This document shows positions 62,330-64,000 of a stretch of DNA of 64,000 nt, piece by piece. Both the position numbers and the translations under genes were made by a program. The notes beneath the pieces are model-generated. The model was not told where the DNA came from and ran no database searches. It saw only the letters and a list, made by a program, of their open reading frames with translations. The stretch's first letter is position 1, and each line of letters begins with the position of its first letter. This DNA is from Nocardia otitidiscaviarum NBRC 14405 (GTDB taxonomy: Bacteria > Actinomycetota > Actinomycetes > Mycobacteriales > Mycobacteriaceae): assembly GCF_000308635.1 (NCBI RefSeq), contig NZ_BAGD01000281.1:62001-126000 (forward strand), written 5' to 3'.

Positions 62330-62588
62330 CTGCTGATCGGCGTGCATGCTGGTGCACCGGATGAGGGCCCGCAGGGCGATTCGCGTGGGCCATTGGTGGT
62401 GGCCGATTACCCTCGGCGGGTTCCGCTCGTATGATCCTGCCGGTCTGGTGATCGCGGCGGCGTGTAGCAATCACGCTGGCGGACAGCAGGTTTCGATCCC
62501 GACCGGGGCGGGACCCGAGAATTGGGGGCGTAACCGGCGGCCTTCCCGGACCGATTCCCGAGTGGGGATGAAAACGGGAGGAAACCGT

Positions 62589-63239
62589 ATGAACAGGATC
62601 ATTAGAACGGGTCTGGCGGCCTTCTTTGCGGCCGGTGTGGTCGCGGGGTGTCAGGACGCCACCACACCGCCGGAGCCCGGAACGCCGACGCCCGGCCCGT
62701 CGGAACCGGGCACGGTGACCGGGACCGCCGCGCCGACGAACACGTCGCGCCCGGAGCAGCCGCCGGTGACGAGTTCGCCGACCGACGGCCTTCCCGCTAC
62801 CGCGGGCAACGGTCTGTGCCTCGATCCGGGTTCGGACGTAGTAAGCGCGGCCATCACCTCGCTCGGCCCCTCGGTGGGCGGCGATCCGTACCGCATCGAC
62901 AGCGCCACCGACGCGCCGGTCGGCTCGTGCCCGGAGTTGCTCTGGGTGCTGGCGACCACACCGGGCGGCACCGCCAGCTCCCCCTATCACGTGCTGTTCT
63001 TCAACCATGACGGTTACCTCGGTACCGCGACGTCCAAGGCCACGTCGTACACGAGCGTCGTCGGTTCCTCCGACCGCGCTGCCCAGGTGCGCTATCGCTG
63101 GCTGACCGGTGACGACGCCAACTGCTGCCCGTCGGGCGGCCCGGTGGTCATCACCTACACCCTCGGCTCGGACGGCCGCACGGTCACCCCGAATCCGTCG
63201 ATCCCGGACGAGGTCGCGAATCCGGGCGCTCCTCGGTAA
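62589..63239 (+). CDS. LppP/LprE-type lipoprotein
   Basis: A 216-residue exported lipoprotein. The N-terminus NRIIRTGLAAFFAAGVVAGC ends in a lipobox with Cys21. It is followed by a long proline/threonine-rich linker (~22-80) and a compact C-terminal domain with GLCLDPGSDVVSAAITSLG and a CCPSGGPVVITYTL end, as in the LppP/LprE family of mycolata. GGGAGG precedes the ATG by 6 bp. Anchored to the outer leaflet of the inner membrane; function unknown. The 259-bp gap before it has no recognisable feature. Confidence 0.82.
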   Translation: MNRIIRTGLAAFFAAGVVAGCQDATTPPEPGTPTPGPSEPGTVTGTAAPTNTSRPEQPPVTSSPTDGLPATAGNGLCLDPGSDVVSAAITSLGPSVGGDPYRIDSATDAPVGSCPELLWVLATTPGGTASSPYHVLFFNHDGYLGTATSKATSYTSVVGSSDRAAQVRYRWLTGDDANCCPSGGPVVITYTLGSDGRTVTPNPSIPDEVANPGAPR

Positions 63240-63275
63240 TCCGAGCTGTCGGCCGGGCTGTGCGGCACCACCGAT

Positions 63276-63665
63276 TCACAGCCACGGCACCCCCGCGCGC
63301 AACAGCACATTGGCGTAAGGCTGTGCCTCGCCGGTGCGGACGACGAAGCGGCACTGGGCGATACGGGCTTTGAACTCGGTGTGGTCGAGGAGCTTCGCCT
63401 GGAGGCGGTCGGTGAGCAGGGCCGCGGCGTCGGGGTTGTGAGTGGTGACATCGCTGCTGCCCCAGGCCGCCTCCACGGTGACCTCGCTCAGAATGAGGTC
63501 GAGTACCGGCTCGAACCGGGGGAGTCCGTAACTGATGCCGAGGTCGATGACCGGGACGTCGGCGGGAACGGGGAGACCGGAGTCGCTGACGGCGAACAGG
63601 TCGGTGTGCCGTAGCGCGGTGAGAGCCGACAACAGGTCGGCGTGGATGATTCCGGTGGATCGCAC
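63276..63665 (-). CDS. rbsD: D-ribose pyranase RbsD
   Basis: A 129-residue RbsD/FucU-type mutarotase that interconverts ribose pyranose and furanose. His20 and Asp28 (RHTDLFAVSDSGLPVP) are the expected catalytic residues, and QAKLLDHTEFKARIAQC with the C-terminal RTGEAQPYANVLLRAG is conserved. It follows the ribokinase gene on the minus strand after a 29-bp gap, as in many rbs operons. The rest of the operon is outside the window. Confidence 0.93.
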   Translation of the reverse strand: MRSTGIIHADLLSALTALRHTDLFAVSDSGLPVPADVPVIDLGISYGLPRFEPVLDLILSEVTVEAAWGSSDVTTHNPDAAALLTDRLQAKLLDHTEFKARIAQCRFVVRTGEAQPYANVLLRAGVPWL

Positions 63666-63694
63666 GATCGAAATCCTTTGCGGGGAAGGAGCGG

Positions 63695-64000
63695 TCAGGG
63701 CAGCTGGGCGGCCGGGGGAACGGTGCCGAGAGCGGCGGTGATCTGCTCATGGTCGGGGTAGGCGGTATGGGTGCCGGGGGACTGGACCGCCAGTGCGGCG
63801 GCGGCGGTCGCGAAGGCGACCCCGGCGGGCAGATCGTCGCCGCGTGCGAGCGCGGTGGCCAGTGCGCCGACGAAGGCGTCCCCGGCTCCGGTGGAATCGG
63901 TGGCGTGAATCCGCGGTGCGGGCTGATGTGCGCCGACGACGGTGCCGCCGTCACGGCGGACCCAGACGGCCCCGGCCGCACCCAGGGTGGCGACCACGGC
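63695..64000 (-). CDS. rbsK: Ribokinase (PfkB family), C-terminal part, cut by window edge
   Basis: The minus-strand frame is open to the end of the window (begins ...AVVATLGAAGAVWVRRDGG). It holds the PfkB signature DSTGAGDAFVGALATALARG with the catalytic Asp, and ends in ALGTVPPAAQLP. Ribokinase is inferred from linkage to rbsD. Only the last ~101 codons are present. Confidence 0.88.
   Translation of the reverse strand, partial: AVVATLGAAGAVWVRRDGGTVVGAHQPAPRIHATDSTGAGDAFVGALATALARGDDLPAGVAFATAAAALAVQSPGTHTAYPDHEQITAALGTVPPAAQLP

Overview
The window is high-GC actinobacterial DNA, most likely from a Nocardia or close relative (mycolata). Evidence for this: an adjacent pair of MspA-family porin genes of the kind that form the Nocardia farcinica NfpA/NfpB channel, three IdeR-type iron boxes, an LppP/LprE-type lipoprotein, actinobacterial secretory-lipase genes, an XRE/DUF397 pair, and GC-rich third codon positions. 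I see no insertion sequence, CRISPR array, phage module or replication origin. There is one tRNA gene, tRNA-Ala(GGC).

Layout. (1) 1-7.1 kb: the tail of a LysR regulator, an SDR oxidoreductase, and then a complete aqd-type cluster (aqdR divergent from aqdA-aqdB-aqdC). It encodes a cofactor-independent HOD-like 2,4-dioxygenase, an FAD monooxygenase and a carboxylesterase, as in the Rhodococcus and Mycobacteroides systems that destroy the Pseudomonas quinolone signal. Two matching 22-bp operators lie in the divergent promoter region. A P450 gene with its own divergent TetR follows. (2) 7.1-10.5 kb: an ECF42-type sigma factor with its DGPF-protein partner and a VOC protein, carrying two near-identical ECF-type promoters, then a CPA2 cation/proton antiporter. 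(3) 10.5-12.7 kb: a 23-codon peptide gene with a strong ribosome binding site and its own hairpin, then a subtilase without a signal peptide. (4) 12.7-19.3 kb: a histidine-utilisation operon, IclR regulator | hutH-hutU-M20 amidohydrolase-hutF, with overlapping or near-contiguous genes and no hutI. (5) 19.3-21.7 kb: a DUF4389 membrane protein and the MspA-type porin pair.

(6) 22.0-40.6 kb: a catecholate siderophore locus under three IdeR boxes. It has FepD/FepG/FepC-type uptake genes, a dimodular DhbF-like NRPS (C-A-T-C-A-T-TE), a binding lipoprotein, an EntS-type exporter, a siderophore-interacting reductase and a free-standing aryl carrier protein. A DHB-AMP ligase gene is divergent from the DHB dehydrogenase, isochorismate synthase and isochorismatase genes. 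All functions needed to make 2,3-dihydroxybenzoate, load it, build a DHB-aa-aa peptide, export it, re-import the ferric form and release iron are present.

(7) 40.6-49.5 kb: secreted and cytosolic hydrolases (lipase class 2, cyclase family, two secretory lipases, CocE/NonD peptidase-like), an AraC regulator and an unknown membrane protein. (8) 49.5-63.2 kb: an accessory stretch of small regulator/effector units, most with a recognisable palindromic operator. They are a DUF4388/roadblock-like pair; tRNA-Ala; an XRE antitoxin with a HigB-like toxin gene broken by a nonsense codon; a methyltransferase; MarR with a DUF6790-like protein; a VOC protein; a probable sensor-kinase remnant; XRE divergent from a thioesterase/acyltransferase pair; TetR with an esterase and DoxX; and XRE with DUF397. 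(9) The window ends with an LppP/LprE-type lipoprotein gene and rbsD plus the 3' part of rbsK.
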